Below are positions 54,118-63,307 of a stretch of DNA of 64,000 nt, piece by piece. A model generated the notes under the pieces. That model searched no databases, was not told the DNA's origin, and saw only the letters and a list, made by a program, of their open reading frames with translations. Source of the DNA: JAYPAN01 sp049597955 (GTDB taxonomy: Bacteria > Pseudomonadota > Alphaproteobacteria > RS24); contig JBMYND010000004.1 in assembly GCA_049597955.1 (NCBI GenBank), positions 1 to 64,000 of the forward strand, given 5' to 3'. The first letter of the stretch is position 1, and each line of letters starts with the position of its first letter. The position numbers and the translations under genes are program-made.

Positions 54118-54666
54118 TCAGTTTTGGCTGTCGCCAAAAATATCGGCCAATTGCGTGGCGCTGAAGCGATGTTGGCCCTGCGCATAATTCATGGCATTTT
54201 GCACATAAAAGGCGGCATTGCGGGCATTGGCCGCGCCATTGTCGCGGCTTTTCAGCAATTTGGCCGGGCTGCCGCCAATGATTGAATTTTCGGGAAACAT
54301 GCTGCCTTCGGTGACAATGGAATGACCGGCAACAATGCTGTTGGCCCCAATCACCGCGCCATCCATGATTGTTGCATTTATCCCGATAAGGCATTTATCG
54401 CCAATCGTGCAACCATGCAGCGTGACATGGTGGGTTATTGAGCAATCCGCGCCAATAATCGTCGAGCTTCCCGCCCCGACATGCACCATGACAAAATCCT
54501 GTATATTTGTCCGCGCACCGATTTGAATGTCATACATTTCCGCCCGCATCACAACATGCGGCCAGACCGAGACCTGCGCGCCAAGGTTTATATGGCCGTG
54601 CAGAAGGGCAGTTGGATGCACCCATGCCGTGCTGTCTATGATGATTTTATCGCTCAAATCTGACAT
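54118..54666 (-). CDS. Gamma-class carbonic anhydrase family protein
   Basis: 182 residues from ATG 54666 (AAAGG 8 bases before). Left-handed beta-helix of hexapeptide repeats: WPHVVMRAEMYDIQIG, TNIQDFVMVHVG, ITHHVTLHGCTIGDKCLIG and ENSIIGGSPAKLLK. The three zinc-ligand His positions (MVHV, THH, LHGC) are present. Relatives (YrdA/CaiE/PaaY) range from carbonic anhydrases to thioesterases. It is the last gene of the long minus-strand run. Confidence 0.88.
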   Translation of the reverse strand: MSDLSDKIIIDSTAWVHPTALLHGHINLGAQVSVWPHVVMRAEMYDIQIGARTNIQDFVMVHVGAGSSTIIGADCSITHHVTLHGCTIGDKCLIGINATIMDGAVIGANSIVAGHSIVTEGSMFPENSIIGGSPAKLLKSRDNGAANARNAAFYVQNAMNYAQGQHRFSATQLADIFGDSQN

Positions 54667-54678
54667 GGGGGTCACCTT

Positions 54679-55302
54679 TCACTCATTGCCTTGCTGCAGG
54701 CTGGACAGGGCATTAAAAATACGCCCAATCACGGAAACGCCAACAATAAGCGCAAAAACCATTGCGCCAACAGAAAAATAGGCCGGAAACAGCATCACAA
54801 AGACAAAAAAGCCAATCGTCTCCGTCCCTTCCGCCAGACCGGACAAATAAAAGAAATGCTTTTTGCCTTGTGCTTGCGAGCTCAAACCCTTTTTCTCGGC
54901 CATAATGGCAAAGGCCAGGAAAACCGTCATCGACATGGCAAAGCTCGCCAATAATAATGCGGCAGCCAGCGCATTTTCCACGTCATGGGCGATAAATGCC
55001 AAAGGCAGCAAGGCCCAGACAATAAAATCGCAGACAATGTCCAAATAAGCGCCAATATCGCTTTCAGCGCCGGTTTGGCGGGCAATGGCACCATCCAGCC
55101 CGTCAGCCAAGCGGTTCAGCAAAAGCGCCGCCAGCGCGGCCAGAAAAAGCCCTTGGGCTGCCAGCCCGCAAGCAGCAAGGCCGAGGGCAAAACCGACCAG
55201 TGTCAGCTGATTGGCAGAAATACCAATCGGCGCATGCGCCACCAGCGCCGCCATTTTCGCCAAAGGCGGGTCAATCAGGCGGCGCATGAGCGGGTCAAGC
55301 AT
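54679..55302 (-). CDS. CDP-alcohol phosphatidyltransferase family protein
   Basis: 207 residues with about six membrane helices. The complete family signature DGAIAR(x8)G(x3)D(x3)D is visible in DGAIARQTGAESDIGAYLD. It joins a CDP-linked alcohol to an acceptor alcohol in phospholipid synthesis; which lipid cannot be told. Its length suits the PgsA/Cls-II-like group. Co-directional with the nitronate monooxygenase gene 20 bases upstream. Confidence 0.88.
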   Translation of the reverse strand: MLDPLMRRLIDPPLAKMAALVAHAPIGISANQLTLVGFALGLAACGLAAQGLFLAALAALLLNRLADGLDGAIARQTGAESDIGAYLDIVCDFIVWALLPLAFIAHDVENALAAALLLASFAMSMTVFLAFAIMAEKKGLSSQAQGKKHFFYLSGLAEGTETIGFFVFVMLFPAYFSVGAMVFALIVGVSVIGRIFNALSSLQQGNE

Positions 55303-55322
55303 GAATGGGCCTTAAATTGGCC

Positions 55323-56294
55323 TTAGGAGGCGCGTTGCACCAGACTGTCAATCGCGCTGCGATAATCGCGCTCCAGCTCACTGACAACAGCTTCCACCGG
55401 CGAAACCTCGCTAATGCCGCCAATGCCTTGACCGGAACCCCAAATATCTTTCCAAGCTTTCGATTTCATATTGCCGCCGGAACCGAAATCCATTTTCGAT
55501 TTATCGGCTTCGGGAAGATTATTCGGGTCAAGCCCGGCGGCCGAAATGGATGGCTTGAGATAATTGCCATGCACGCCGGTAAACAGCGACGAATAAACAA
55601 TATCATCAGCAGCAGATTCAATCAGCATTTGCTTATAGCCTTGGTCGGCATTGGCTTCTTCAGTGGCGATAAAGCGCGTGCCAATATAGGCGAGGTCAGC
55701 GCCCATTGCCAAAGCCGAGGCAACGCAATGGCCGTCGCCAATCGCGCCGGACAGCAAAATTGTGCCGTCAAACCATTCCTTCACTTCGCGCACCAGCGCA
55801 AACGGGCTGAGCGCACCGGCATGACCACCGGCACCGGCGCAGACCAAAATCAGGCCATCGACACCCTGTTCGGCAGCTTTTTTGGCATGTTTGACATTAA
55901 TCACATCATGGAAGACAACGCCGCCATAGCTGTGCGCCGCTTCAACAATTTCTGCCGGCGGCCGCAGGCTGGTAATGATAATCGGCACTTTATGTTTCAC
56001 GCAGGTTTCCATATCGACCATCAGCCGGTCATTGGAACTGTGGCAAATCTGGTTTACCGCGTAAGGCGCAACAATCTTGTCAGGATTGGCGGCTTTATAG
56101 GCAGCCAGCTCATCATTGATACGGGTCAGCCATTCGTCCAAAACTTCGGCCGGGCGCGCATTTAAGGCCGGGAAAGACCCGACAATACCAGCCTTGCACT
56201 GGGCAATGACCAGCTCCGGCCCGGAGACCAGAAATAGCGGCGAGCCGACAACGGGAACGCGCAGATTATTTTGCATAAATTCAGGTAAAGCCAT
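55323..56294 (-). CDS. Nitronate monooxygenase
   Basis: 323 residues. FMN TIM-barrel of the 2-nitropropane dioxygenase family: VPVVGSPLFLVSGPELVIAQ, GIVGSFPALNAR, the catalytic region VFHDVINVKHAKKAAEQGVD, then GAGGHAG and LLSGAIGDGHCVASALAMGA for FMN phosphate binding. It oxidises nitronates such as propionate-3-nitronate, a detoxification role. Confidence 0.9.
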   Translation of the reverse strand: MALPEFMQNNLRVPVVGSPLFLVSGPELVIAQCKAGIVGSFPALNARPAEVLDEWLTRINDELAAYKAANPDKIVAPYAVNQICHSSNDRLMVDMETCVKHKVPIIITSLRPPAEIVEAAHSYGGVVFHDVINVKHAKKAAEQGVDGLILVCAGAGGHAGALSPFALVREVKEWFDGTILLSGAIGDGHCVASALAMGADLAYIGTRFIATEEANADQGYKQMLIESAADDIVYSSLFTGVHGNYLKPSISAAGLDPNNLPEADKSKMDFGSGGNMKSKAWKDIWGSGQGIGGISEVSPVEAVVSELERDYRSAIDSLVQRAS

Positions 56295-56361
56295 GATTTT
56301 CTCTCCGTTTGGTTGCCCCGATATTTAGCTTGCCGGGGGAATAAAACAAGTCAGGGATTGC

Positions 56362-57588
56362 TCAGTCGAGTGCCGCATAGACCATTTGTTGCAATTGCGG
56401 GCGCAAAGGATAGCTGGCCGCCGGCATCATCTGGGTCATTAAAATGACAATCATATCCTCTACCGGGTCAATCCAGAAAAATGTGCTGGCCATGCCGCCC
56501 CAGCTATGCACGCGCGCCGATGACTGAACCGGCGTTTGCCCGGGGTCAATCACCACGGAAAAGCCAAGGCCAAAGCCGGTGCCGCCCATATGCACTTCGG
56601 AAAAAGTGCCCATGGCGCAATCGCGCAATGTCTTATTGTCGGGCAAATGATTGCGCGTCATTTGGTCAATGGTTTTGCGCCCCAAAATACGCGCATCCCC
56701 CAGCCTGCCGCCGCGTCGCACCATATCGGCAAATTTGTAATAATCGCCCAAGCTTGACAGCAGCCCGCCGCCGCCGGACAGGAATTTGCGCCCCGGCGCA
56801 TAAATTGTTCGCGCCGGGCTGTCGGCCAGTTCAATGGTTCCTTTCAGCGGGTCGCGGCTGTAATTATGGGTCAGGCGATGACGTTTATTGTCGGCAATGG
56901 TAAAGCTGGTATCTTCCATGCCGAGCGGGTCGAAAATGTTTTCTTGAAAAAACACATCCAATGTCTTGCCCGAAATAATTTCGACAATCCGGCCCAGCAC
57001 GTCGGTGGAGACGGAATAATTCCATGCTGTGCCGGGTGAAAAGACCAGCGGCAATTCGGCCAGCTTATCGGTCAAACCGGCCAGGTCAAAGCCTTCCGAG
57101 CGGGCGCCATTGACTTTCATATTGCGGTAAATCGCATCAACCGGATGGGTGAATAAAAAGTCATAGGACAGGCCGGATTGATGGGTCAGCAAATCATGAA
57201 CCGTAATCATCCGTTCCGGGTCGCGCGTGGTGTAATCACGCGCCGTGCCGCTGTCGAACACTTTGACATTTTTGAAGGTCGGCAGAAATTTGGTTATCGG
57301 GTCATGCAATTGCAAAAGCCCCTGCTCATACAGCATCATAATGGCAACCGAGGTAATCGGCTTGGTCATTGAGTAAATGCGGAAAATGGCGGAATCATCA
57401 ATCTCAAAGCCGTCATCTTCCAGCGAACTGCTGCCGCGATGCGACAAATGGGCGACTTTGCCGTCGCGCGCGACCAATATGCTCATGCCCGACAAGCGCC
57501 CCTTATCGAGATAGCTGCGGAAGAAATCCGGCAGGCGGGCCAAGCGGTCGGCGTCAAAGCCGAGCTTGTCGGCATCTTCAAAAATCAT
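56362..57588 (-). CDS. Serine beta-lactamase-like hydrolase (class C/esterase family)
   Basis: 408 residues from the second ATG (57588), which has GGGAG at proper spacing; the ATG at 57594 is too close to that site. The S-x-x-K motif is YSMTKP (about 72), the Tyr motif is WNYSVSTD and HSWGGMAS replaces the KTG box, as in EstB-type esterases. Most such proteins are esterases or peptidases, not resistance enzymes. No signal peptide. Confidence 0.87.
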   Translation of the reverse strand: MIFEDADKLGFDADRLARLPDFFRSYLDKGRLSGMSILVARDGKVAHLSHRGSSSLEDDGFEIDDSAIFRIYSMTKPITSVAIMMLYEQGLLQLHDPITKFLPTFKNVKVFDSGTARDYTTRDPERMITVHDLLTHQSGLSYDFLFTHPVDAIYRNMKVNGARSEGFDLAGLTDKLAELPLVFSPGTAWNYSVSTDVLGRIVEIISGKTLDVFFQENIFDPLGMEDTSFTIADNKRHRLTHNYSRDPLKGTIELADSPARTIYAPGRKFLSGGGGLLSSLGDYYKFADMVRRGGRLGDARILGRKTIDQMTRNHLPDNKTLRDCAMGTFSEVHMGGTGFGLGFSVVIDPGQTPVQSSARVHSWGGMASTFFWIDPVEDMIVILMTQMMPAASYPLRPQLQQMVYAALD

Positions 57589-57602
57589 TGTCATCTCCCT
57601 TT

Positions 57603-59732
57603 TTATTCAATCATATCATGCGCCAGCAAAACAAACGCATAAACCATGGCAATTTCGTGCAATTGATTAAAGCGGCCCGCTTTGCCGCCATGACCGGCGC
57701 TCATCTCTGTGTGCAAAAGGGTCAGCCCGTCATCTTTGCGCTTTTCTCGCAATCGCGCGACCCATTTGGCCGGTTCCCAATAGGTTACGCGCGGATCGGT
57801 CAGCCCGGCCGTGGCCAATAAATGCGGATAGGCGGTTTCGGCAATGTTTTCATAAGGCGCATAGCTTTCAATCAGCCGATAATCGGCCTCGCTGGCAATC
57901 GGATTGCCCCATTCAGGCCATTCGGGCGGCGTCAGAGGCAGCGTGTCATCCAACATCGTCGTCAGCACATCGACAAATGGCACTTCCGCCACGGCGGCGC
58001 GAAACAATTCGGGCGCGAGGTTGACTGTCGCGCCGACCAGCAAGCCACCGGCGCTGCCGCCATGAATGGTGATATTGCCGGCTTTTGTCCAACCCTTGTC
58101 TATCAGCGCGCGGGCGACGGCGACAAAATCATGGAAACTATTGGGTTTGTTTTCGCGGCGGCCTTGTATGAACCAATTATGGCCGCGCGCCTTGCCGCCA
58201 CGAATATGGCCAATCGCATAAATAAACCCGCGGTCAACAAGGCTCAGCCGCGTCGTGGAAAAACCGGCCGGAATGGTAATGCCATAAGCGCCATAGCCAT
58301 ATTGCAAAACCGGCGCTGTGCCATCGAGCGGTGTGTTTTTGTGATAAAGCACCGATACCGGAATTTGCGCCCCATCATGGCCGGTCGCCATAAACCGGCC
58401 AGTGACATAATTTTGCGGGTCATGGCCGCTTGGCACATTTTGGGTTTTCCGCAAAAGCCGCGCACCCGTTACCATATCATAATCGAAAATCTGCGCCGGT
58501 GTGGTCATGGACGCATAGGCAAAGCGCAATTGGGTCGTGTCATATTCAGCCATGTCGCCGAAATTCAAATCATAAGCCGCCTCGTCAAAGCTGATGGGCT
58601 GCACTGTGTCGTCGCCCAAATTTGTTATTTCAATGCGCGGCAGGGCGTTTTCACGCAGCAAAACCGCCAAATGCCCGGCAAAGGGCAGGGCATCCAATAC
58701 CAAACAGCCGGGACGATGCGGCACAAGCAACTGCCAGTCAGCCATATTGCCGGTCTGGGACGGGCAGGGCGCGCTCAGAATTTGAAAATCCTCGGCCTTT
58801 TCTTCCGGCGTATCGGGATTGAAATTGGACACAATCACCAGCCGGTCGCGCGCGGCATCATCATCGATGCTATATTCAATACCGGCACGGCGCGGTGCCA
58901 CGCAAACCGGCATGGCTTCGGGTGTGTCGGTCGGTAACAGCCAACATTCGCCGGTTTCATGGTCATGGGCCGAAATGACCAGAAAACGGCCCGAACGGCT
59001 AATCGACAGGCCGACGAAAAAGCCCGCATCGGTTTCTTCGTAAAGGCAAGTGTCATCGCTTTGGTCAGTGCCGATTTTATGACGCATCACCCGATTGGGA
59101 CGGTGATTGTCATCATACAGGCCGTAAAATAAATAATTGCCGCAATCCGACCATGCCAAGGCACCGGTTGTGCCGTGCAAAGCCTCGCCTGTATCGCCGC
59201 CAGCCGATAAATCTCTGAACTTAATGGTGAAATATTCCGAACCCTTATTGTCAAATGACCAAGCCAATACACGGCCCTGCCGGTCGGCCTCATAGCCGCC
59301 CAATTTGAAAAAGGCTTGGCCTTCGGCTTCTGCATTGGCGTCAATGACGGTCTGCATATTATCGGCCTGCGTGTCGCGCGGGCCATAAACGATTATCGGA
59401 TGTTCGCCGCCTGATATATAGCGCACCGCCCAGGCCAATGCGCCATCATTGACCGGCACGCTGGCATCATTTTCGGCAATGCGCCCGCGCATTTCAGCAA
59501 ACAGCGTGTCTTGCAGATTTTGCGTGGGTGCCAGTGTTTTGGAGGTATAGCTATTTTCAGCTTCCAAATGGGCGCGAATATCAGTGTCAAGAACTGACGG
59601 GTCGGTCATCACTTGCTGCCAATTATCATCGCGCAACCATGCATATTCATCATGGCGCATAATGGCGTGATGCGCGGTTGAAAATGGCCGCCGCTCCGCT
59701 TGTGGCGCGTCAGGAAGAGCCTTTATTGGCAT
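57603..59732 (-). CDS. ptrB: Oligopeptidase B (S9 prolyl oligopeptidase family)
   Basis: 709 residues, full length. N-terminal RRPFSTAHHAIMRHDEYAWLRDD and the seven-bladed propeller precede the hydrolase domain, which has ITIHGGSAGGLLVGATVNL (Ser about 562), GLTDPRVTYWEPAKW with the Asp, and EMSAGHGGKAGR (His about 680). Oligopeptidase B cleaves short peptides after basic residues in the cytosol. Its ATG is 3 bases after the msrB stop, so the two are coupled. Confidence 0.92.
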   Translation of the reverse strand: MPIKALPDAPQAERRPFSTAHHAIMRHDEYAWLRDDNWQQVMTDPSVLDTDIRAHLEAENSYTSKTLAPTQNLQDTLFAEMRGRIAENDASVPVNDGALAWAVRYISGGEHPIIVYGPRDTQADNMQTVIDANAEAEGQAFFKLGGYEADRQGRVLAWSFDNKGSEYFTIKFRDLSAGGDTGEALHGTTGALAWSDCGNYLFYGLYDDNHRPNRVMRHKIGTDQSDDTCLYEETDAGFFVGLSISRSGRFLVISAHDHETGECWLLPTDTPEAMPVCVAPRRAGIEYSIDDDAARDRLVIVSNFNPDTPEEKAEDFQILSAPCPSQTGNMADWQLLVPHRPGCLVLDALPFAGHLAVLLRENALPRIEITNLGDDTVQPISFDEAAYDLNFGDMAEYDTTQLRFAYASMTTPAQIFDYDMVTGARLLRKTQNVPSGHDPQNYVTGRFMATGHDGAQIPVSVLYHKNTPLDGTAPVLQYGYGAYGITIPAGFSTTRLSLVDRGFIYAIGHIRGGKARGHNWFIQGRRENKPNSFHDFVAVARALIDKGWTKAGNITIHGGSAGGLLVGATVNLAPELFRAAVAEVPFVDVLTTMLDDTLPLTPPEWPEWGNPIASEADYRLIESYAPYENIAETAYPHLLATAGLTDPRVTYWEPAKWVARLREKRKDDGLTLLHTEMSAGHGGKAGRFNQLHEIAMVYAFVLLAHDMIE

Positions 59733-59735
59733 GTT

Positions 59736-60164
59736 TCAGTCTTTATCCGGCGCTGCTTCCAGCCTGAGGGCCGTGCCATTCATGCAATAGCGCAGGCCGG
59801 TTGGCGGTGGCCCGTCGGGAAAAACATGTCCCAAATGCGCGCCACAATTGCTGCAAACAACTTCCGTGCGCCGCATGAATAATGAATTATCGGCCTTTTC
59901 GGCCACAGCGTCTTGCGTCACGGGCTGGAAAAAGCTCGGCCAGCCGGTGCCGCTGTCATATTTGGTGTCGGCGTTAAAAAGCGGCGTATCACAGCAAATA
60001 CAATGATATGTGCCGGGTGTTTTATCATCCCAATAGGGGCCGGAAAAAGCCCGTTCCGTGCCCGCTTCGCGGGTGACGTGATATTGTTCCGGCGTCAGCT
60101 TTTCGCGCCATTCAGCATCTGTCTTGCTTTCCGGCCAGACCATATTGTCGCTTTTTCCACCCAT
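59736..60164 (-). CDS. msrB: Peptide-methionine (R)-S-oxide reductase
   Basis: 142 residues. TREAGTERAFSGPYWDDKTPG, zinc Cys pairs CICC and CSNCGAHLGHVFPDGP, DSGTGWPSFFQP and the catalytic Cys in LRYCMNGTALRL. It repairs methionine-R-sulfoxide in proteins. It sits between MaoC and ptrB in the minus-strand operon. Confidence 0.96.
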   Translation of the reverse strand: MGGKSDNMVWPESKTDAEWREKLTPEQYHVTREAGTERAFSGPYWDDKTPGTYHCICCDTPLFNADTKYDSGTGWPSFFQPVTQDAVAEKADNSLFMRRTEVVCSNCGAHLGHVFPDGPPPTGLRYCMNGTALRLEAAPDKD

Positions 60165-60174
60165 ATTTCAGACC

Positions 60175-60231
60175 TTATTCAAACAGCCCCGTCTTATTCA
60201 AACAGTCCCGTCTTATTCAAACAGTAAAGTC
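60175..60231. repeat. 19-bp tandem repeat x3 spanning the MaoC stop codon
   Basis: TTATTCAAACAGCCCCGTC (60175-60193), TTATTCAAACAGTCCCGTC (60194-60212) and TTATTCAAACAGTAAAGTC (60213-60231). The third copy is the last coding bases plus stop of the MaoC gene; the other two follow it. Confidence 0.95.
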
Positions 60232-60665
60232 AGGCTTTCAGTGACCAGTGCCGGCATTTCCGAGCCTTCGACTTCAATCGAGACTTCGGAAGTGAACAAA
60301 ACACCGCCCGCTTTCGGCTCGGCCCCAATCAGCTTGGTGCGGGCGCGCAATTTGGAATTAACCGGCACCATGCTGGTGAAACGGGTTTTGTTGGAGCCGT
60401 AATTAATGCCGCGCGTGACGCTTTTGACGCCGGAAATCTGCGACGATAAAACCGGCAGCAATGACAGGGTTAAAAACCCGTGAGCAATGGTCGGCATACC
60501 CAATTCTTTCTGGGTGCGCTCGGCATCGAGGTGAATCCATTGATGGTCGCCCGTGGCATCGGCAAACAGGTTAATCCGCTCCTGGTCAACTTCCATCCAG
60601 TCACTGACCCCAATCTCCTGCCCGACTTGTGAGGCATATTCTTCCAGATTTTCAAAAACACGCAT
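60213..60665 (-). CDS. MaoC-like (R)-enoyl-CoA hydratase
   Basis: 150 residues from ATG 60665 (GGGAGAG upstream). Hot-dog fold with the hydratase motif FADATGDHQWIHLDAERT (Asp/His dyad) and IAHGFLTLSLLPVL. It hydrates a trans-2-enoyl-CoA to the (R)-3-hydroxyacyl-CoA. It lies 37 bases after an acyl-CoA ligase gene, consistent with joint handling of an acyl-CoA. Confidence 0.9.
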   Translation of the reverse strand: MRVFENLEEYASQVGQEIGVSDWMEVDQERINLFADATGDHQWIHLDAERTQKELGMPTIAHGFLTLSLLPVLSSQISGVKSVTRGINYGSNKTRFTSMVPVNSKLRARTKLIGAEPKAGGVLFTSEVSIEVEGSEMPALVTESLTLLFE

Positions 60666-60702
60666 TTTTCTCTCCCTGAGTGTATTTAGGCCCGAATGGG
60701 CG

Positions 60703-62262
60703 TTAGACAATCTTGCTGTCACTATGTCCCCAATAGCGGTCGCGGACAAGGCGTTTATATAATTTACCGGTGGGATGACGCGGCAATTCCTGGTCAAAGT
60801 CAACCGAGCGCGGGCATTTAATCGCTGACAGATTGTCGCGACAAAACGCCATCAGCTCTTCGGCCAGTTCATCTGTGGCATCGGCCCAATTCATTGGCTG
60901 CACGACGGCTTTCACCTCTTCGCCGAAATCCTCATTCGGCACGCCAATAACCGCCACATCGGCCACTTTTGGATGGGTAATCAGCAGGTTTTCGGTTTCT
61001 TGCGGATAAATATTCACCCCGCCGGAAATAATCATAAAGGCTTTGCGGTCGGTCAAATACAGATAGCCATCCGCATCCAGCCGCCCAACATCACCCAATG
61101 TTGTCCAGTTTGGATGCACCGGATGACGGCTATCCTTGGTTTTCTGGGCGTCATTGTAATATTCGAAAAGTGGCGCATCAGCCGGGCTTTCAAAATAAAT
61201 CGTGCCGGATTCGCCAATCGGCAATTCCGTGCCATCCTCATCGCAAATATGCAAAATGCCGGTCAGCGCCGTGCCAACCGAGCCTTTATGGGCCAGCCAT
61301 TCTTCTGAATTAAGCTGGGTAAAGCCATTGCCCTCACTGCCTGCGTAATATTCATAAATCACCGGCCCCCACCATTCTATCATCTGCTCCTTGACCGGTA
61401 TCGGACAGGGGGCGGCGGCGTGAATGGCAAATTTCATGCTGGACACATCATATTTCTGGCGCACTTCTTCGGGCAGTTTCAACATGCGGACAAACATGGT
61501 TGGCACCCATTGGCTGTGGCTGGCCTTGTATTTTTCGATTAATTGCAAGGCGGTTTCCGGGTCAAAATTTTCCATGACAATTGTGGTGCCGCCAAGCGCA
61601 TGAACGGTCATTGTGTAGCGCAAAGGTGCGGCGTGATAGAGCGGCGCAGGCGACAGATAGACCGTATCATCATTGACCTGATACAGGCCGCCAACCAGCA
61701 TTAATAAATTATCGCCTTCTTCAATCGGCCCGTCCAGAAGCGCCCGGCGAATACCTTTCGGGCGTCCGGTGGTGCCGGAGGAATAGAGCATGTCCATGCC
61801 GCGCGCTTCATCGCCAATCGGTTCGCTTGGTTGGGCATTGCGCGCCTCGAGATAGGGCTCATAGCCCGTGGCGGCTTCGCCCACCATGAACAGGCCAGCC
61901 ATATCATCGGGCAATAAATCGAGTAATTTGACCGCCTCATCTTTCATATAATCCGAGGTGAACAGTAATTTTGCCCCGCAATCGCGGATTATATAGTCAA
62001 CTTCGCCGGCGGTCAGGCGCGACGATACGGCGGTGAAGTAAAGCCCGGCCCTTTGGGCAGCCCAGCAAATCTCGAAAAAATGCACATTATTATCCATGAA
62101 AATGGCAATACCGTCGCCTTTTTTCAAACCCCGCGCGCGGGCCAATTGAGCAATCTGGTTCGACCGGTCATTCAATTGCTTGAACGTCACAACTTCTTGC
62201 GAAGCCGCCATAATATAGGCTGGGTGGTCAGGCTTGTTGGCTGCGTGAATAAAAGGGTGCAT
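60703..62262 (-). CDS. AMP-forming acyl-CoA ligase
   Basis: 519 residues. MLYSSGTTGRPKGIRRAL near 158, EYYAGSEGNGFT (in place of the usual YGMTE), TLGDVGRLDADGYLYLTDR, MIISGGVNIYPQETE and the catalytic Lys in PRHPTGKLYKRL. It belongs to the FadD-like/steroid-side-chain ligase group. The substrate is unknown. With MaoC downstream and a divergent crotonase it forms an acyl-CoA catabolism group. Confidence 0.9.
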   Translation of the reverse strand: MHPFIHAANKPDHPAYIMAASQEVVTFKQLNDRSNQIAQLARARGLKKGDGIAIFMDNNVHFFEICWAAQRAGLYFTAVSSRLTAGEVDYIIRDCGAKLLFTSDYMKDEAVKLLDLLPDDMAGLFMVGEAATGYEPYLEARNAQPSEPIGDEARGMDMLYSSGTTGRPKGIRRALLDGPIEEGDNLLMLVGGLYQVNDDTVYLSPAPLYHAAPLRYTMTVHALGGTTIVMENFDPETALQLIEKYKASHSQWVPTMFVRMLKLPEEVRQKYDVSSMKFAIHAAAPCPIPVKEQMIEWWGPVIYEYYAGSEGNGFTQLNSEEWLAHKGSVGTALTGILHICDEDGTELPIGESGTIYFESPADAPLFEYYNDAQKTKDSRHPVHPNWTTLGDVGRLDADGYLYLTDRKAFMIISGGVNIYPQETENLLITHPKVADVAVIGVPNEDFGEEVKAVVQPMNWADATDELAEELMAFCRDNLSAIKCPRSVDFDQELPRHPTGKLYKRLVRDRYWGHSDSKIV

Positions 62263-62317
62263 CTAATTGTCTCCTCCCAGATAGATATTGCAGAAACTAT
62301 AGAGATATGAGATTTTT

Positions 62318-62338
62318 CGGCAAGTCGGATTCTTGCCG
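62318..62338 (+). promoter_or_regulatory. Inverted repeat between acyl-CoA ligase and crotonase genes
   Basis: CGGCAAG-TCGGATT-CTTGCCG, a perfect 7-bp pair in the 116-base divergent spacer. Position suits an operator for a regulator controlling both genes, or a leader hairpin of the crotonase mRNA. No adjacent regulator gene. Confidence 0.4.
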
Positions 62339-62378
62339 GATATGGGCCGGTAAAACAGACCGATTTTTGGAGGGAAAA

Positions 62379-63290
62379 ATGAGCGATTATCAACAAATCA
62401 GCACGGAAATTGACAGTAATGGATTGATGGTCATTACGCTGGACCGCCCGGATGCGATGAATGCTTTCACCGCCCGCATGATGCATGAAGTATGTGCGGC
62501 GCTCGATGAGGCAGACAATAATGACGATGTGCGGGCAGTGATTTTCACCGGCCAGGGTGACCGCGCTTATTGTGCGGGTGCGGATTTGTCACAGGGCGAC
62601 AAGACATTCAATTATGAGCAGCGTCAGGACGAGGCGGGTAAAACCAGCGTTGTCAGTGATGATGGCAAAATTGACTGGAGCAATGAGCAGATACGCGACA
62701 GTGGCGGCGTGATGACTTTGCGGATTTATGAATCTGTGAAGCCGGTTATTGGCGCGATTAACGGTGCTGCGGTAGGGGTCGGCGCGACCATGTTGCTGCC
62801 CATGGACATTCGCATCGCTTCTGAAAATGCCCGTTTCGGCTTTGTTTTTGCGCGGCGCGGCATTGTGCCGGAAGCCTGCTCAAGCTGGTTCTTGCCGCGC
62901 ATTGTCGGTATTTCGCAAGCCTTGAAATGGTGCTATGCGGGCAATGTTTTCGGGGCCGAAGAAGCTTTGGCTGGCGGGCTGGTCAATGAGGTGGTGCCTC
63001 ATTCTGACCTGCTTATCCGCGCCAAGCATATTGCGCTTGAAATGACGCAATTAAGCGCACCGGTTTCAGTGGCGCTGACCCGGCAAATGCTGTGGCGCAT
63101 GCTTGGTGCCGACCATCCGATGGAAGCGCATAAGGTTGACAGTAAGGCGATTTTCGGGCGCGGGCGCATGGGCGATGCCAAAGAGGGGGTTAATTCTTTC
63201 CTCGAAAAACGTGACCCGGAATTTACCGACAGTCCGAGCAAGGATATTCCGGATTTTTATCCATGGTGGGAAGCGCGCAAATATAGCTGA
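62379..63290 (+). CDS. Enoyl-CoA hydratase/isomerase (crotonase) family protein
   Basis: 303 residues from ATG 62379 (GGAGGG upstream). Crotonase core: VITLDRPDAMNAFTARMMHE, oxyanion hole CAGADLS and INGAAVGVGATMLLPMDIRI. An insert of about 40 residues follows CAGADLS, making it longer than typical 260-residue hydratases. The usual first glutamate (FGxPE) is replaced by FGFVFARRG, while a Glu lies in IVPEACSSW. The reaction may thus not be simple hydration. Divergent from the ligase gene. Confidence 0.87.
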   Translation: MSDYQQISTEIDSNGLMVITLDRPDAMNAFTARMMHEVCAALDEADNNDDVRAVIFTGQGDRAYCAGADLSQGDKTFNYEQRQDEAGKTSVVSDDGKIDWSNEQIRDSGGVMTLRIYESVKPVIGAINGAAVGVGATMLLPMDIRIASENARFGFVFARRGIVPEACSSWFLPRIVGISQALKWCYAGNVFGAEEALAGGLVNEVVPHSDLLIRAKHIALEMTQLSAPVSVALTRQMLWRMLGADHPMEAHKVDSKAIFGRGRMGDAKEGVNSFLEKRDPEFTDSPSKDIPDFYPWWEARKYS

Positions 63291-63307
63291 GCCGATTTAA
63301 TTGTCAG

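Noticed and set aside
57822..58937. Plus-strand open frame of about 371 codons over the oligopeptidase B gene
   Set aside because: Antisense shadow; the minus-strand gene has complete catalytic motifs.
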